A stretch of DNA of 64,000 nucleotides from Flavobacterium endoglycinae (GCF_017352115.1 NZ_CP071448.1:1-64000); one strand, 5' to 3'. Shown: positions 53,105 to 62,027, numbered from the stretch's first letter. The notes: generated from the sequence alone by a model not told the origin. A program made the numbers and translations.

Positions 53105-54538
53105 ATGAAACAATTTAAACCATTGCTGATAATAGCAATTTCCACCCTGTTTGCTTCCTGCAATCAAAAAACTGAAGAACAACCTACAGCAAAAAAGAGC
53201 AAAGCCTTAGCTGTATTAGAACAACAAAATTATGAAGAAAACGGCTTTCCCGATTTCGGTTATATGGTAAGTCCGCAGGAATACCGAGAAAAATATTCGG
53301 ATCAGCCGATATTTCGTCTCAAAACAGATTTCCCAACCGAAATGCCTAAAGAAATGCCCAAATTTCTTGATATTGATTTCAAAAAAGAACCTTTAAAATA
53401 TATAGAAGCTGTTCGCGATTATGGTTTTGAAGGAAACACAGAAGAGTGGAATCCATACAAAAATAAAGTTCGCGACTGGTATCATATTCCGTGGCTGCAC
53501 CCAAGTGTTGAAGGACCAAATGCTTATCCGCCAAACGGAGGTACGGAAGGTTTTCATGGTCTTATTAAAGAAGCTCCTCTAGGACCTTATCAACTAGGGC
53601 CGGGACTTAAAGGTGTTGAGGGCGATTATTCCGTTTATGCCATTACTTTAATCAATGACAAAGCTGGTTATGCTATGGGCAAAATGTGGAAAGATCCACA
53701 AAATCCGAATATTAAAGTATTGGATAAACGATACGATGATGGCGGATTTCCAACAGGAACTGTGTTTGTAAAACTACTTTTTACTGACGCACCAAAAGGA
53801 ACTGATTTCGTAGATTATCTGGTAAATCCATTAACGTGGAAAGCCTATATCACTGAAAATTTCTGGAAATCAGACAAAAGAGCTGTAGCTGATGTCCATC
53901 TTTTACAAATGGATATTTCGATACGAGACCCAAGAGCAGATAGAAGCGCAAGCAATCCAGAGGGAACCGGATGGGTATTTGGAACGTTTTGTTACAATGG
54001 TAAATTGAACAATAAAAACAAATTAATGAATCTGGTACCTGTTGGACTTACATGGGGTAATGATCCGGAAAATAGAATAAACAAAACATCTCCATATCCG
54101 CCAATCAAGACAGAAGTAAATAAAGACCTTAAAGAAACCGTGATTTTCGAAAGTCCAAATCTTCCACCTCAGCACCTTGGATGGAATGGCCGATTAGACG
54201 GACCTGCAGATTTGAACACTGTATCATGTATGTCATGTCATAATGCAGCTCAGTATCCGGCAGTAACTTCATTAGTTCCGCCAAATGCAGCTCCAGACGG
54301 TGGTAAAACTCCTCCTGTGGGTGGTGGCAGCGATGAGTGGATGAAATGGTTTCAAAACATAGACTGTGGCACTTCTATGAATCCAAATGTATATTCAACT
54401 GATTTCTCTTTTCAGGTTGCTATCGCTTTAGAAAACTTTTTTACCGCCAAAGAAGCTTCCGAAAAAGGAAAATTTGCTTCACAATACAAAGCTATCCATG
54501 TGCCCATACGCCGTGGAGATGTGGCGCCTAACAAATAA
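53105..54538 (+). CDS. c-type cytochrome lipoprotein
   Basis: A 477-residue exported lipoprotein (lipobox LFASC, Cys19). It contains a single haem-binding motif CMSCH at about residues 375-379 (NTVSCMSCHNAAQYPA), embedded in a large otherwise unfamiliar domain rich in Pro, Gly and Trp (RDWYHIPWLHPSVEGPNAYP, PPQHLGWNGRLDGPADLN). The gene starts 29 nt after the molybdoenzyme, so an electron-transfer partnership is suggested by operon position, though the enzyme lacks a visible export signal. The long N-terminal region may bind substrate. Unknown family. Confidence 0.8.
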   Translation: MKQFKPLLIIAISTLFASCNQKTEEQPTAKKSKALAVLEQQNYEENGFPDFGYMVSPQEYREKYSDQPIFRLKTDFPTEMPKEMPKFLDIDFKKEPLKYIEAVRDYGFEGNTEEWNPYKNKVRDWYHIPWLHPSVEGPNAYPPNGGTEGFHGLIKEAPLGPYQLGPGLKGVEGDYSVYAITLINDKAGYAMGKMWKDPQNPNIKVLDKRYDDGGFPTGTVFVKLLFTDAPKGTDFVDYLVNPLTWKAYITENFWKSDKRAVADVHLLQMDISIRDPRADRSASNPEGTGWVFGTFCYNGKLNNKNKLMNLVPVGLTWGNDPENRINKTSPYPPIKTEVNKDLKETVIFESPNLPPQHLGWNGRLDGPADLNTVSCMSCHNAAQYPAVTSLVPPNAAPDGGKTPPVGGGSDEWMKWFQNIDCGTSMNPNVYSTDFSFQVAIALENFFTAKEASEKGKFASQYKAIHVPIRRGDVAPNK

Positions 54539-54563
54539 TCGACATAAAAGAAGCAAAATACTG

Positions 54564-54602
54564 ATGCCTATTCAAGTTTTTAAAATTTGAATAGGCATTA
54601 TA
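54564..54602 (+). terminator. Terminator of the molybdoenzyme operon
   Basis: A 12-bp stem ATGCCTATTCAA (54564-54575) with TTGAATAGGCAT (54587-54598), 26 nt after the cytochrome stop; the T tract is weak. The remaining spacer to 54778 shows nothing else. Confidence 0.65.
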
Positions 54603-54778
54603 GTATTAGGAAATCTTAAAACTAGATTCTTTTAGCACAGAAAAGCCAAAATCGGTAATATGAATATTTTGTATGTATGTTTTATTAAGACCTGTAATCT
54701 GCATACAAACTTCCGTAAACTGCAAACCTGAAATCATGACCTTCTTTAGAAATTTGTATTCAAATAAAACTCTAAAAG

Positions 54779-55777
54779 ATGAAACAGATTAAATTAGGAA
54801 ATCAAGGATTAATCATTCCGCAAATTGGCTTGGGATGCATGGGAATGACCGGATTTGAAGAAGGAAATATGTACGGTCCAGCTGACGAAAAAGAAGCGAT
54901 TTATACGATTCATCGTTCGCTAGAACTTGGAGGAAATTTTCTAGATACGGCAGATTTGTACGGGCCTTTAAAGAATGAGCAATTAATAGCAAAAGCTATT
55001 GGAAAAGAACGTGATAAATATATTTTAGCTGCAAAATTCGGATGGGAAATTGATGACAATGGAAAGGTAACCTGGGCCATCAATGGAAGTCGAAATTATA
55101 TCAAAAAAGCGGTTGAACGTTCACTTAAAAATTTAAATACAGATTGTATTGATCTGTATTATATGCATCGTTTGGACAAAAATACACCAATTGAAGAAAC
55201 GGTAAGTGCAATGAGAGAGCTTGTTAAAGAAGGAAAAGTGAAATACATTGGACTTTCGGAAGTGTCCTCTGAAACTATACAAAAAGCCCATAATGTTCAT
55301 CCTATAACTGCTGTTCAAAGTGAATATTCTTTATTTGAAAGAACTGCAGAAGAAAGAGGTGTACTAAAAACATTGGAGGAATTAGGAATCGGTTTTGTTG
55401 CGTATTCGCCTTTAGGACGTGGTTTTTTATCAGGACAAATTCGTTCTATTGATGATCTTCCCGAAAATGATTTCCGCAGAGCTATTCCTCGTTTTCAGGA
55501 AAACTATTTTCATAAAAACATCGAACTGGTAAAAGAAGTTGAAAAAATGGCTGAAGAAAAAAATGTAACCTCATCCCAGCTGGCTTTGGCATGGATCATC
55601 AGCAAAGGAATTGTACCTATTCCGGGAACTAAGCGCAGAAAATATTTGGAACAAAATATTGCTTCCGCAAATATAGAATTGAGTCAATCTGATCTTTTAA
55701 AACTGGAAAGTATTGTACCTTTAGGAACAGATACTGGAGCTCCTTATGATGAATTCAGTATGGGACTTTTAGATTAA
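54779..55777 (+). CDS. Aldo/keto reductase
   Basis: A 332-residue TIM-barrel NADPH-dependent reductase of the AKR11/13-like group. It shows GLGCMGMTGFEEG, NFLDTADLYGPLKNEQLI with catalytic Asp and Tyr, KFGWEI with Lys, DCIDLYYMHRLDKNTPIEET with the His, and the cofactor site GTKRRKYLEQNIASA. It reduces aldehydes or ketones in the cytoplasm. It begins an operon with an AraC-family regulator 18 nt downstream, suggesting inducible carbonyl detoxification. Confidence 0.92.
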   Translation: MKQIKLGNQGLIIPQIGLGCMGMTGFEEGNMYGPADEKEAIYTIHRSLELGGNFLDTADLYGPLKNEQLIAKAIGKERDKYILAAKFGWEIDDNGKVTWAINGSRNYIKKAVERSLKNLNTDCIDLYYMHRLDKNTPIEETVSAMRELVKEGKVKYIGLSEVSSETIQKAHNVHPITAVQSEYSLFERTAEERGVLKTLEELGIGFVAYSPLGRGFLSGQIRSIDDLPENDFRRAIPRFQENYFHKNIELVKEVEKMAEEKNVTSSQLALAWIISKGIVPIPGTKRRKYLEQNIASANIELSQSDLLKLESIVPLGTDTGAPYDEFSMGLLD

Positions 55778-55794
55778 ACTTAAAAAAGCTAATT

Positions 55795-56694
55795 ATGAAC
55801 ACAATTGCATCCGTATCTGCTTTTCACCGACTGCTTTCTCTTCCAGAACCCAAACATCCTATGGTAAGCGTGATCAATTTATCTAAAAGTATTTTTCTGG
55901 AAGATGAAATCTGGAAAGGATTTGTCAATAAATTTTACTGTGTTGCTCTAAAAAGAGACGCTAAAGGAAAAATTAGATACGGTCAAGGACATTACGATTA
56001 TGATAAAGGCGTTTTAAGTTTTACTGCCCCTAATCAGGTGCAGTATTTGGACTTACATAATATGGAATGCGGAGCGGGTTATTTGCTGATATTCCATGAA
56101 GATTTTATTTTGAAACATCCATTGGCACAGAAAATATTCGATTTTGGATTTTTCTCTTACGCTGTAAATGAAGCATTACATCTTTCAGAACAAGAAGAAA
56201 AATACCTTATTGAAATACTCGATCGAATTGACAAAGAATGTCAGCATATTGATCATCATACTCAGGATATTATCCTTTCGCAGATTGATCTGCTTTTACA
56301 CTATTCAAGCCGATTTTATGAAAGACAATTCATAACGCGAAAAAACAACAGTCATGCACTTCTTGCTAAGTTCGAAAAGTTTATTAATGATTACTATAGT
56401 GATAGAGCTGCAGAGAAAGGTCTTTTAAGCGTAGCCATGATTGCAGATGCTATGAATCTTTCTCCAAATTACCTCAGCGATTTCCTAAAGATACACACCG
56501 GAAGAAATACAAAAGAACATATTTATGAAAAGCTAATTAATAAAGCCAAAGAAAAACTATCTGCTACAGAATTATCTGTGAGTGAAATTGCTTATGATCT
56601 TGGTTTTGAACATCCGCAGTCATTTAGTACATTATTTAAAAAAAGAACCCAAATGGCGCCTTTAGAATTTAGAGAGAAGATTAGGAATAATTGA
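55795..56694 (+). CDS. AraC-family transcriptional regulator
   Basis: A 299-residue protein. The N-terminal part (about 1-180) is a cupin-like sensing domain with YGQGHYDYDKGVLSFTAPNQ, common to AraC proteins near aldo/keto reductases. The C-terminal about 100 residues hold two helix-turn-helix units: LSVAMIADAMNLSPNYLSDF and LSVSEIAYDLGFEHPQSFST, followed by LFKKRTQMAPLEFR. It likely activates the aldo/keto reductase gene upstream and perhaps the SDR/VOC genes on the other strand. Confidence 0.92.
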   Translation: MNTIASVSAFHRLLSLPEPKHPMVSVINLSKSIFLEDEIWKGFVNKFYCVALKRDAKGKIRYGQGHYDYDKGVLSFTAPNQVQYLDLHNMECGAGYLLIFHEDFILKHPLAQKIFDFGFFSYAVNEALHLSEQEEKYLIEILDRIDKECQHIDHHTQDIILSQIDLLLHYSSRFYERQFITRKNNSHALLAKFEKFINDYYSDRAAEKGLLSVAMIADAMNLSPNYLSDFLKIHTGRNTKEHIYEKLINKAKEKLSATELSVSEIAYDLGFEHPQSFSTLFKKRTQMAPLEFREKIRNN

Positions 56695-56729
56695 TTTTTT
56701 TAATTTCTGTATAAAATGATTCACAAAAT

Positions 56730-56764
56730 TTAAAAAGTCAGAAAAAATATTTCTGGCTTTTTAA
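56730..56764. terminator. Bidirectional terminator
   Basis: TTAAAAAGTCAGAAA (56730-56744) pairs with TTTCTGGCTTTTTAA (56750-56764), one G-U, between the convergent AraC and VOC genes. Confidence 0.8.
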
Positions 56765-56786
56765 AACTCTTAAGTGAATTAAAAAA

Positions 56787-57794
56787 TTATTCTTTTTGAT
56801 CAACAAAAACATATAGCTTTTGTACTTTTCCGTTTTCAATTACAAACAAATCCATTCCGCTTACAACAGTTGGTTTCATTTTCGAACCAAATTGCCAGTA
56901 CAATCGAACTATATTATGATTGGTTTCAACAGATTTTGCGGTAAATTTAAACTCAGGATTTTTGGTTTGAAGCTCTACAATAAATTTAATGATCTCGTCA
57001 ATTCCTTCAGCAATAAAATGACGATCCACCATTTCTACATTTGAAGCATAAACTTGATTCAATAAAACTTTGCGTTTGGCTTCGTCTTTTTCATTCCAAA
57101 TTTTCAAATGATTTTCTACAATTACAGTATTGTTTTTAGAATCGAAATCAGTTTCAGAAATTTTTTTTGCAGGCGAATTTTTTGGTGACCATAATACCGT
57201 TTTAGGATGTGATTTTTCATATCCTTTTCCATTTGGATAGGAAACCAACTCCATTTTAGAACCCCAAGGTGTTTCAAAATACACCCAAGTTTCTCCCGCA
57301 GTATCGCCAGATGGCATTGTAAAAGGTTCTCCTAAAATTTTCACGCCTTTACTTTTTAAATATTGTACCGATGCATTGATATCATTTACATAAAAAGCAA
57401 TGTGTGATGCTCCAATATCATCTGTATTTGGATGCTTGTTGCTTCCTTTATTATCTGCATATTCAAATACTTCAATGCTTGCTCCGTTTCCGGCATTGAT
57501 CATTTTTATGGTAACTGCTCCTGTTTCAGGATTAATATGATTTAATTTTTTCCAGTCAGCGTCAAGCGGAATTGGTCCTAATTGCGTTACAGGCGTAAAT
57601 CCAAGTACATCATTAAAGAATGTAACAGCTTTATTGAGATCAGGAACATTGATTCCAACATGATCAATTCCGATAATTCGCGCATTAGTTTGTGCCACTG
57701 TTTTATCCGAAGCAGAAAATAGTATTAATAAATTAAGCATTGCTGCTGCTGAAGTTTGTACTTTTTTATTTGATTTTTTATGATTTATTTTCAT
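56787..57794 (-). CDS. Exported VOC (glyoxalase-fold) protein fused to a SnoaL/NTF2-like domain
   Basis: A 335-residue protein with an atypical signal-like N-terminus (basic KINHKKSNKKVQTS, then AAMLNLLILFSASDKTVAQ). Residues about 38-190 form a VOC domain (GIDHVGINVPDLNKAVTFFN, IGASHIAFYVNDINASVQYL, WVYFETPWGSKMELVSYP). Residues about 215-335 form an NTF2/SnoaL-like cone (VENHLKIWNEKDEAKRKVLL, VSGMDLFVIENGKVQKLYVF). The reaction is unknown. Upstream is a (TATTGA)n tract that could affect expression. Confidence 0.82.
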   Translation of the reverse strand: MKINHKKSNKKVQTSAAAMLNLLILFSASDKTVAQTNARIIGIDHVGINVPDLNKAVTFFNDVLGFTPVTQLGPIPLDADWKKLNHINPETGAVTIKMINAGNGASIEVFEYADNKGSNKHPNTDDIGASHIAFYVNDINASVQYLKSKGVKILGEPFTMPSGDTAGETWVYFETPWGSKMELVSYPNGKGYEKSHPKTVLWSPKNSPAKKISETDFDSKNNTVIVENHLKIWNEKDEAKRKVLLNQVYASNVEMVDRHFIAEGIDEIIKFIVELQTKNPEFKFTAKSVETNHNIVRLYWQFGSKMKPTVVSGMDLFVIENGKVQKLYVFVDQKE

Positions 57795-57824
57795 GACTAT
57801 ATTTATTATTGTTATTGATATTCT

Positions 57825-57865
57825 TATTGATATTGATATTGATATTGATATTGATATTGATATTG
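57825..57865. repeat. Hexanucleotide microsatellite (TATTGA)6.8
   Basis: Six perfect copies plus five bases of TATTGA, preceded by a diverged stretch from 57813. It lies 31-71 nt upstream of the VOC gene start (minus strand) and directly after the SDR stop at 57877. Repeat number could change promoter spacing or leader length of the VOC gene. Confidence 0.9.
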
Positions 57866-57876
57866 TATTTTGATAT

Positions 57877-58734
57877 TTAGTTAGTGTAAGCAGCTACCCA
57901 TTTTGCTTTAATAGCAGCACGGGCCTCTATAAATTCTTTATCGGTTCCTTGTGCAATGGCATCAAGTGGAAAACGAAGTGGTCTCTCCCCTTTTTTCATG
58001 CTTACCAATTCTAAAATACCATCAGCAATGGTTTGCGGATTCATCTCGAACTGCGCCATTTTACCAAATAAGGCTGTGCCTAATGCATTGAATTTTTCGG
58101 TTGCTCCTTCTCCATATTCTTCTATAATTTCGGTTTTGTCGGCGTGAATTCCAGCTTTAGAACCGTTATTCATTTCTGTTGGATAAACTCCCGGCTGAAT
58201 GCTTACGTTTTCAATTCCGTAATCTGCCAATTCATCTTGTAATCCTTCTGTAAAACTTTCAACAACCAATTTTGATGCGATGTACGGAACCATAAAAGGA
58301 AGTGTATGTCCGCTTGCCCCAGTTGTAATGTTAATCACGAGTCCGTTTCTTTCTTTTCTCATAGAAGGAAGAACCGCCTGATACATACGAAGTACGCTAT
58401 AAACGTTTACATCGAACATTTTACGAACTTGATCAATCGAATAACCTTCTAAAAGACCAAAACCGCTCACGGCTGCGTTATTGATTAAAACATCAATTTT
58501 TCCGTATTTAATTACTACTTTTTCTATTGCTTTAGTAACTGATGCATCATCAGTAACATCAATATCTACTACTTCAATATTTTCGATTGCTTCTAATTCT
58601 TTCGCAGCAGCGGCATTTTTATCATTTGTATTGCGCATTCCTGCAATTACTGAATGACCTGCGTTTGCTAATGTTACAGCTGTTAATTTTCCAAAGCCTG
58701 TACTTGTTCCTGTAATGAAAATTGTTTTTGACAT
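57877..58734 (-). CDS. Short-chain dehydrogenase/reductase
   Basis: A 285-residue classical SDR: GTSTGFGK for the cofactor, DVLINNAAVSGFG, INITTGASG with the catalytic Thr/Ser position, and YIASKLVVE with Tyr/Lys. The Gly-rich motif form and the long C-terminal region (MNPQTIADGILELVSMKKGE) match the group of SDRs with FITGTSTGFG N-termini. Likely NADP-dependent carbonyl reduction; substrate unknown. It is upstream of the VOC gene on the same strand and opposite to the AraC/AKR genes. Confidence 0.88.
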   Translation of the reverse strand: MSKTIFITGTSTGFGKLTAVTLANAGHSVIAGMRNTNDKNAAAAKELEAIENIEVVDIDVTDDASVTKAIEKVVIKYGKIDVLINNAAVSGFGLLEGYSIDQVRKMFDVNVYSVLRMYQAVLPSMRKERNGLVINITTGASGHTLPFMVPYIASKLVVESFTEGLQDELADYGIENVSIQPGVYPTEMNNGSKAGIHADKTEIIEEYGEGATEKFNALGTALFGKMAQFEMNPQTIADGILELVSMKKGERPLRFPLDAIAQGTDKEFIEARAAIKAKWVAAYTN

Positions 58735-58871
58735 GATTTCTAATATTTAAATGTTTATAATGTTTGTTTCTTTTGAACATTACAAAGTTGCGACGAATGC
58801 AAAACCTGTACATTGATTAGAAATAAGTAAAAACTTGATATAGATCAAGAGTTTGGAAAAGGCATAAAAAA

Positions 58872-58890
58872 AGGAGCTTTTAAAGCTCCT
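58872..58890 (-). terminator. Terminator for the Crp-family gene
   Basis: AGGAGCTTT (58872-58880) pairs with AAAGCTCCT (58882-58890); on the minus strand it is followed by a run of T. It lies 5 nt after the stop at 58896. Confidence 0.8.
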
Positions 58891-58895
58891 ATATA

Positions 58896-59474
58896 TTATT
58901 TCTTTGCGGTTTGTTTCCGAATACGGCTCAGTGTTTCTGGTGTCATGCCTAAATATGAAGCGATCATAGTTTGCGGAATCCTAGATGCAAATCCTGGATA
59001 TTTATTGATAAAGTTTAAGTATTTTTCTTCAGCAGTTAAAGTCAATGTGGCTTGAATTCTGTTTTGCGCTGCTATAAAACTCCTTTGCAGAATAGCATTG
59101 ACTATATTATTAAAAGCTGGAATCTCTTTGCAAAGCAATTCAAAATTTTCATGAGTAAAAAGTACCAGTTCTGTATCTTCAATAGCATCAATATTAAAAC
59201 GTGACGGCTGCTGCATCATTAAACTTTCACGATCACCTGTCCACCAATTTTCGATACTAAAGTTATTTACATGCTCTCCTCCTTTTTCATCAACTGTATA
59301 AGTTCTGAGGCAGCCTTGAGTGATAAAAGCATCATATTTCCAAATATCGCCTTCCTGCAATAAATATTGTCTTTTTCGGAGCTTTTTAATAATGGCAAAT
59401 GATTGTATACGTTCTGATTCTGCTTGTGTCAGCTCGGCTTTTTCTTCTAGATACTTTTGGAAAATTTCATACAT
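58896..59474 (-). CDS. Crp/Fnr-family transcriptional regulator
   Basis: A 192-residue protein with a cyclic-nucleotide-binding-type beta-roll (about 20-125: RQYLLQEGDIWKYDAFITQG, SIENWWTGDRESLMMQQPSR), a dimerisation helix, and a C-terminal winged helix ending SRIPQTMIASYLGMTPETLS. It lacks the N-terminal Cys cluster of Fnr. This short Bacteroidota type often regulates a nearby SDR or monooxygenase; here the SDR (57877) and luciferase-like gene (59539) flank it on the same strand. Confidence 0.88.
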   Translation of the reverse strand: MYEIFQKYLEEKAELTQAESERIQSFAIIKKLRKRQYLLQEGDIWKYDAFITQGCLRTYTVDEKGGEHVNNFSIENWWTGDRESLMMQQPSRFNIDAIEDTELVLFTHENFELLCKEIPAFNNIVNAILQRSFIAAQNRIQATLTLTAEEKYLNFINKYPGFASRIPQTMIASYLGMTPETLSRIRKQTAKK

Positions 59475-59490
59475 AAGAATGTAAAAGTAT

Positions 59491-59527
59491 ATAAAAGCCC
59501 TCTTATTTAAAAAGAGGGCTTTTATTT
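59491..59527 (-). terminator. Terminator hairpin
   Basis: ATAAAAGCCCTCTT (59491-59504) pairs perfectly with AAGAGGGCTTTTAT (59512-59525), between the stop of the luciferase-like gene (59539) and the Crp-family start. Confidence 0.85.
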
Positions 59528-59538
59528 TTTCATAAAAT

Positions 59539-60561
59539 TTATCGCCAGTCTAATTCAGGGGCAATATATTCTAAAATAGATGACAATACATGTACATTAT
59601 AGTCAACACCTAACGTATTAGGAATCGTCAATAATAAAGTATCGGCTTCTTGAATGGCTTCGTCTTCTGCCAATTCTTTAATTAGTTGATCAGGTTCAGC
59701 GGCATAAGTTTTACCAAAAACAGCTCTTTTATCACGTTCTATATAACCAAAACTATCAGCTCCTTTTCCCTGCCCTCCAAAATAGTATTTATCTTCATCG
59801 TTGGTAATGGCAAAAATCGAACGGCTTACTGAAACTCTAGCTTCACGATCGTGTCCTGCTTTTTTCCATGCTTCCTTATACAATCTGATTTGTTCTGCTT
59901 GTTGTACATGAAAAGGTTTTCCGTTCTCATCGTACTTAAGAGTAGAACTTTGAAGATGCATTCCATTTTCTGCTGCCCATACGGCGGTGGCATTAGATGC
60001 TGCTCCCCACCAGATTCTTTCTCTTAATCCTTCAGAATGCGGCTCTATACGCAGTAATCCAGGTGGATTTGGAAACATTGGGTACGGATTTGGTTCTGCG
60101 AATCCTTCACCTTTCAATCCTTCTAAAAATGCTAATGCTTTTTGACGTCCCATATCGGCATCAGTTTGACCGTTTTCGGGTTCGTAACCAAAATAACTCC
60201 AGCCATCGATAACCTGTTCCGGCGATCCTCTGCTTATTCCAAGTTGTAAACGTCCTCCTGAAATCAAATCGGCTGCACCGGCATCTTCCAGCATGTACAA
60301 TGGGTTTTCATACCTCATATCAATAACACCAGTTCCAATCTCAATTTTACTGGTTTTGGCTCCAATGGCAGACAGCAAAGGAAAAGGCGACGCAAGCTGT
60401 TGTGCAAAATGATGCACGCGATAATAAGCGCCGTCGATACCTATTTCTTCTGCTGCTACAGCCAAATCAATAGATTGAAGCAATGTATCTGCTGCTGTAC
60501 GAGTCTGGTAAGAAGAATTATGTGACCAATGCCCAAATGATAAAAATCCTATTTTCTTCAT
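59539..60561 (-). CDS. Luciferase-like (LLM class) flavin-dependent oxidoreductase
   Basis: A 340-residue TIM-barrel monooxygenase of the bacterial luciferase superfamily. Typical segments: IDGAYYRVHHFAQQLASPFP, KIEIGTGVIDMRYENPLYML, GGRLQLGISRGSPEQVIDG, and IWWGAASNATAVWAAENG. It uses reduced FMN supplied by a separate reductase to oxidise a small substrate, which is unknown. It is monocistronic with a MarR regulator gene 48 nt upstream on the same strand that may control it. Confidence 0.9.
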   Translation of the reverse strand: MKKIGFLSFGHWSHNSSYQTRTAADTLLQSIDLAVAAEEIGIDGAYYRVHHFAQQLASPFPLLSAIGAKTSKIEIGTGVIDMRYENPLYMLEDAGAADLISGGRLQLGISRGSPEQVIDGWSYFGYEPENGQTDADMGRQKALAFLEGLKGEGFAEPNPYPMFPNPPGLLRIEPHSEGLRERIWWGAASNATAVWAAENGMHLQSSTLKYDENGKPFHVQQAEQIRLYKEAWKKAGHDREARVSVSRSIFAITNDEDKYYFGGQGKGADSFGYIERDKRAVFGKTYAAEPDQLIKELAEDEAIQEADTLLLTIPNTLGVDYNVHVLSSILEYIAPELDWR

Positions 60562-60609
60562 ATGGCTTATTTTTTAACTTTCTCAAAGATACGCCATAAG
60601 TATGGATAT

Positions 60610-61071
60610 TTACTCTTCTTTATTCTGTTCAATCAAATTCACCATATTCTCATTAAACGAGCTTAGGTGGTTTCCTAAACCTGAAAAGAAATCTATATCG
60701 GCGTTTTCAATTGTGGTTAATGCTTTCTGCAGAACTTCAGATCCTGCTGGTGTTAGTTTGATTACTTTGGCTCTTGTATCGGTTGGATGTTCTTGTCTGC
60801 TTATAAATTCTTTTTCCTCCAAAGTTCGAAGTACTTTAGAAACCATCATTCTATCGGCATTTCCTTGATTGGCAATATCTATCTGGGTAACATTTTCATT
60901 TTCGCGTGAAAGCCAGCCCAAGGCAGCCAGCAGTACAAATTGCGTTTGTGTCAAATTTAACGGATCCAAAACTTTCTTTTGTTTGCGCTGCCACAATAAT
61001 GTCATTTGTCCTAACAAATAACCAGGACTTTCATTGGGACTTTTAAACTTAAATTCTATTTTCTTTTCCAT
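60610..61071 (-). CDS. MarR-family transcriptional regulator
   Basis: A 153-residue winged-helix regulator: LNLTQTQFVLLAALGWLSRE, TQIDIANQGNADRMMVSKVL (recognition region), LEEKEFISRQEHPTDTRAKV (wing with DTRAK) and a C-terminal helix (LSSFNENMVNLIEQNKEE). MarR proteins repress detoxification genes and are released by phenolic or electrophilic ligands. It is followed by the luciferase-like gene, and a VOC gene lies 75 nt upstream on the same strand, so it may control both. Confidence 0.92.
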   Translation of the reverse strand: MEKKIEFKFKSPNESPGYLLGQMTLLWQRKQKKVLDPLNLTQTQFVLLAALGWLSRENENVTQIDIANQGNADRMMVSKVLRTLEEKEFISRQEHPTDTRAKVIKLTPAGSEVLQKALTTIENADIDFFSGLGNHLSSFNENMVNLIEQNKEE

Positions 61072-61146
61072 ATTAATTTTGATGCATTTGCCTTGGATAA
61101 ATATATAGCTTTACTTTTTATTATTAAACTTCTTGTATTTCAACTT

Positions 61147-61506
61147 TTATTTTGTTTCCAAAAATGTGAGTTTATAACCATCCAGATCTTTTACATGAAA
61201 TGCTCTTCCAAATGGTGTTTCTATAATTGGTCCTGCAGTCGTTATACCATTTGCAATGTATTTTTCTTTTAGTTCGTCTACGTTTTCGGTAACCGCAAAC
61301 CAGAGTGCTACACCAATTCCTAATTCTTTTCCTTTAATTGGTTCAAGCGGTGTGCGAATAGCAAAGCTTGCTTCTCCTTGATTATACTTAAATATACAAG
61401 CTTGCGGATTGGTATCGCCAATTTCAAAACCTAATTTTTGAGTGTAGAAGTCTTTTGATGCTTCTAGATTTTTTACTTGCAGTGATGCAAATGTTAACTG
61501 TTTCAT
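61147..61506 (-). CDS. VOC-family (glyoxalase/dioxygenase fold) protein
   Basis: A 119-residue single-domain VOC protein: LTFASLQVKNLEASKDFYTQ, CIFKYNQGEASFAIR, and the closing metal-side strand GRAFHVKDLDGYKLTFLETK. Lengths and strands fit half-sized VOC proteins that dimerise. Metal-ligand His residues are not at the classic first-strand place, so catalysis is uncertain; binding of a ligand is possible. Confidence 0.85.
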   Translation of the reverse strand: MKQLTFASLQVKNLEASKDFYTQKLGFEIGDTNPQACIFKYNQGEASFAIRTPLEPIKGKELGIGVALWFAVTENVDELKEKYIANGITTAGPIIETPFGRAFHVKDLDGYKLTFLETK

Positions 61507-61719
61507 CTTTATAAATTTTTTATTGTTGTCGCAAATATAGTATACACGACAACAATTTACAAATATTTTTAATGTATTTCAAATTGGGTATAAATGAAAA
61601 TTTAGAAACTTCAGATGAAAATTATATAAGAAAGGTATTAAACAAAGAATATAAATTAGAGTTCCTTATCTAGAGAAAAATTTGACGCGAACACTACTAT
61701 TAATTTAAACTGATTTTAT

Positions 61720-61977
61720 ATGATATCTGATAACTACTTTAATTTAGACCCACAGGAAAGCGATCTGACTTCATACGAAGAGCAGCTTTTGATAAACTAC
61801 GATAATTATTTGGAGAGCAACAATGCAGATTCATTAGCCGCCAATCATTATGGACTAAAGCTTGATGATCTTCGAGAAGATTATCTTGATGATGATTATA
61901 ATTCAGAATATGATGAAAATGATTGGGAAGAAGAAGATTATAATCTGATGGGAGATTATGATGAGAGTAAGCTCTAA
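61720..61977 (+). CDS. Small acidic protein of unknown function
   Basis: An 85-residue Asp/Glu/Tyr/Asn-rich protein. The first 50 residues (DLTSYEEQLLINYDNYLESN, NHYGLKLDDLREDYLDDD) look partly helical; the end is a disordered acidic stretch (NSEYDENDWEEEDYNLMGDY). It is followed by a strong terminator. The upstream spacer 61507-61719 shows nothing else. Similar in composition to proteins at 42668 and 63415. Confidence 0.6.
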   Translation: MISDNYFNLDPQESDLTSYEEQLLINYDNYLESNNADSLAANHYGLKLDDLREDYLDDDYNSEYDENDWEEEDYNLMGDYDESKL

Positions 61978-61999
61978 AAAAAATACAGTAAAACATTTT

Positions 62000-62027
62000 A
62001 GCCAGTGCAATCACTGGCTTTTTTTTT
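62000..62027 (+). terminator. Rho-independent terminator
   Basis: AGCCAGTG (62000-62007) pairs with CACTGGCT (62012-62019), followed by eight or more T. It ends the transcript of the acidic protein gene. Confidence 0.9.

Noticed and set aside
57825-57865. Short tandem repeats as a CRISPR or coding repeat
   Set aside because: It is a simple hexamer microsatellite in a spacer with no spacers and no supported frame.
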